Below, piece after piece: positions 29,307 through 30,147 of a stretch of DNA of 30,147 nucleotides (within the stretch, counting starts at the first letter, position 1; every line of letters starts with the position of its first letter). The position numbers and the translations under genes are program-made. The notes beneath the pieces are model-generated. The model made no database searches. It worked only from the letters and a program-made list of their open reading frames with translations, and was not told the DNA's origin. The stretch covers positions 1-30,147 of the forward strand of contig MU836348.1 in NCBI GenBank assembly GCA_029204225.1. Direction: 5' to 3'. Origin of the DNA: Diphasiastrum complanatum (taxonomy: Eukaryota; Streptophyta; Lycopodiopsida; Lycopodiales; Lycopodiaceae).

Positions 29307-30147
29307 GAGATAGATCTGAAGTCTTTAGTAAAAGTATCTATCTCAAAGAAAGAAAGAAAAATACGAGGACCAATCAGTATCGAAAAGACTTATATATGTT
29401 CTAACACTAATTAGAGCCACATCTTTAGGCATAGCACCAATGGAGCACAAAGCTCCTAAATTTTGTAGCTCATGGGGTCTAAGGTGTTGTCTTTTGTATG
29501 CACAATTTGGAGGTATCCATTGCTAGGGGAACCACCTTATCCAACTTGGATACCATGGAGGACCCTATAGATGCTTTTGCATACACGCCCTAAATGTTGA
29601 AGGATGTTTCAAGCTTTGGATGGAATACATCTCATGAGGTGAAAAATATGAGATGTCATTGTATCATATGTGGATAGCCATAGGGTTGTGAATTTGTATG
29701 TGGTAAATGTCATGGTAGTGACAAAATACGGGATGTCCATGTATCATACGTAAATCACCAATAGGGGTGACATGTACTTATGGCAACATCTTGTATAAGC
29801 AAGTCACTCCCATGAATGAAGAGTTCTTCACACAACTTGATATCAAGTCACTATGTCGTGACAAGCCAATGGTCTCCAAGTGGCAAAACACTTTCTAGCT
29901 AAGAAGTTTCTTAATCAAGAGAATATAAGCTCTATTGAAGTCTAAGGGCCCTTGGCCCATTTTGATGGCCCACGTCCACCTAATCAAATAAGAGTACATA
30001 GATAAGTAGTCAACTTAAGAGCAATCAATTGAGCCTTGCAACAAGATCACATGTCACCTCACCAAATGGTTCATCAATGCCTCTTCTATGAAATACAATT
30101 TTTTTCTTAATGCTAATGATAACTACTAATAAGAGCACATTGCTCTC

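Larger units (their letters stand above)
27696..30130 (+). repeat. Tandem array of three units of about 0.73-0.89 kb
   Basis: The word CTGAAGTCTTTAGTAAAAG starts units at 27696, 28425 and 29316. Unit lengths are 729 bases (first) and 891 bases (second); the third runs to about 30130, where similarity ends close to the window edge. Sequence between units is highly alike, with scattered substitutions. The first unit lacks about 186 bases present in the second (28822-29007). Each junction between units carries a poly-C tract. No long reading frame is seen, though one stretch (28741-28830) is rich in Cys codons. Confidence 0.92.

Noticed and set aside
27696-30130. CRISPR-like or centromeric satellite array
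   Set aside because: Units are about 0.7-0.9 kb without short spacers, so not CRISPR. Only three copies are seen and the array seems to end at about 30130, so there is no ground for calling it a centromeric satellite.

Overview
This window looks like nuclear DNA of a land plant with a repeat-rich genome. It is AT-rich, dense in Ty1/copia and Ty3/gypsy LTR-retrotransposon remnants, and carries plant-style primer binding sites complementary to initiator tRNA-Met. I see no host protein-coding gene, rRNA, tRNA, CRISPR array or bacterial-style gene. The species cannot be told from the sequence. Almost every recognisable coding stretch is a broken retroelement polyprotein.

Layout. 1-5135 (-): degenerate Ty3/gypsy internal region, read right to left as Gag with several zinc knuckles, protease, long spacer, reverse transcriptase (RT), RNase H and start of integrase. 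5135-5990 (-): Ty1/copia fragment (zinc knuckle, protease, start of integrase). 5995-6230: a dispersed repeat that recurs at 18765-18992. 6491-8200 (+): a second, heavily decayed gypsy (Gag, RT). 8250-10790: AT-rich DNA holding a small copia gag relic (8880-9012, -) and a complex fold-back repeat (9553-9990). 10796-11770 (+): a third gypsy fragment, of the same family as the first. 11770-13051 (-): a long LTR with a (GA)56 tract, inserted in or abutting the RT of a copia element. 13052-17738 (-): that copia element (RT, integrase, protease region, Gag, PBS, LTR). 17739-26065 (+): a copia element, or composite of two related copies, with truncated 5' LTR, PBS, split gag, protease, integrase remnant, RT, RNase H, polypurine tract and a 1.2 kb 3' LTR. 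It is interrupted between 18665 and about 21590 by another minus-strand copia integrase fragment, a candidate LTR and an unidentified reading frame. 26066-27690: mostly uncharacterised, with a short tandem repeat and a LINE-type C-terminal relic. 27696-30130: tandem array of three units of about 0.73-0.89 kb joined by poly-C tracts.

The genes do not form a host pathway. What ties the window together is nested insertion and decay: the same copia LTR family occurs three times in two orientations, the same gypsy family twice, and the same minus-strand copia family twice. Catalytic residues are lost in all three copia integrase copies that can be checked. I found no convincing new functional system. 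The observations most worth checking are the multi-knuckle Gag, the triplicated PBS-like leader, the U3 repeats and hairpin, the fold-back locus, and the palindrome at a deletion in the tandem array.
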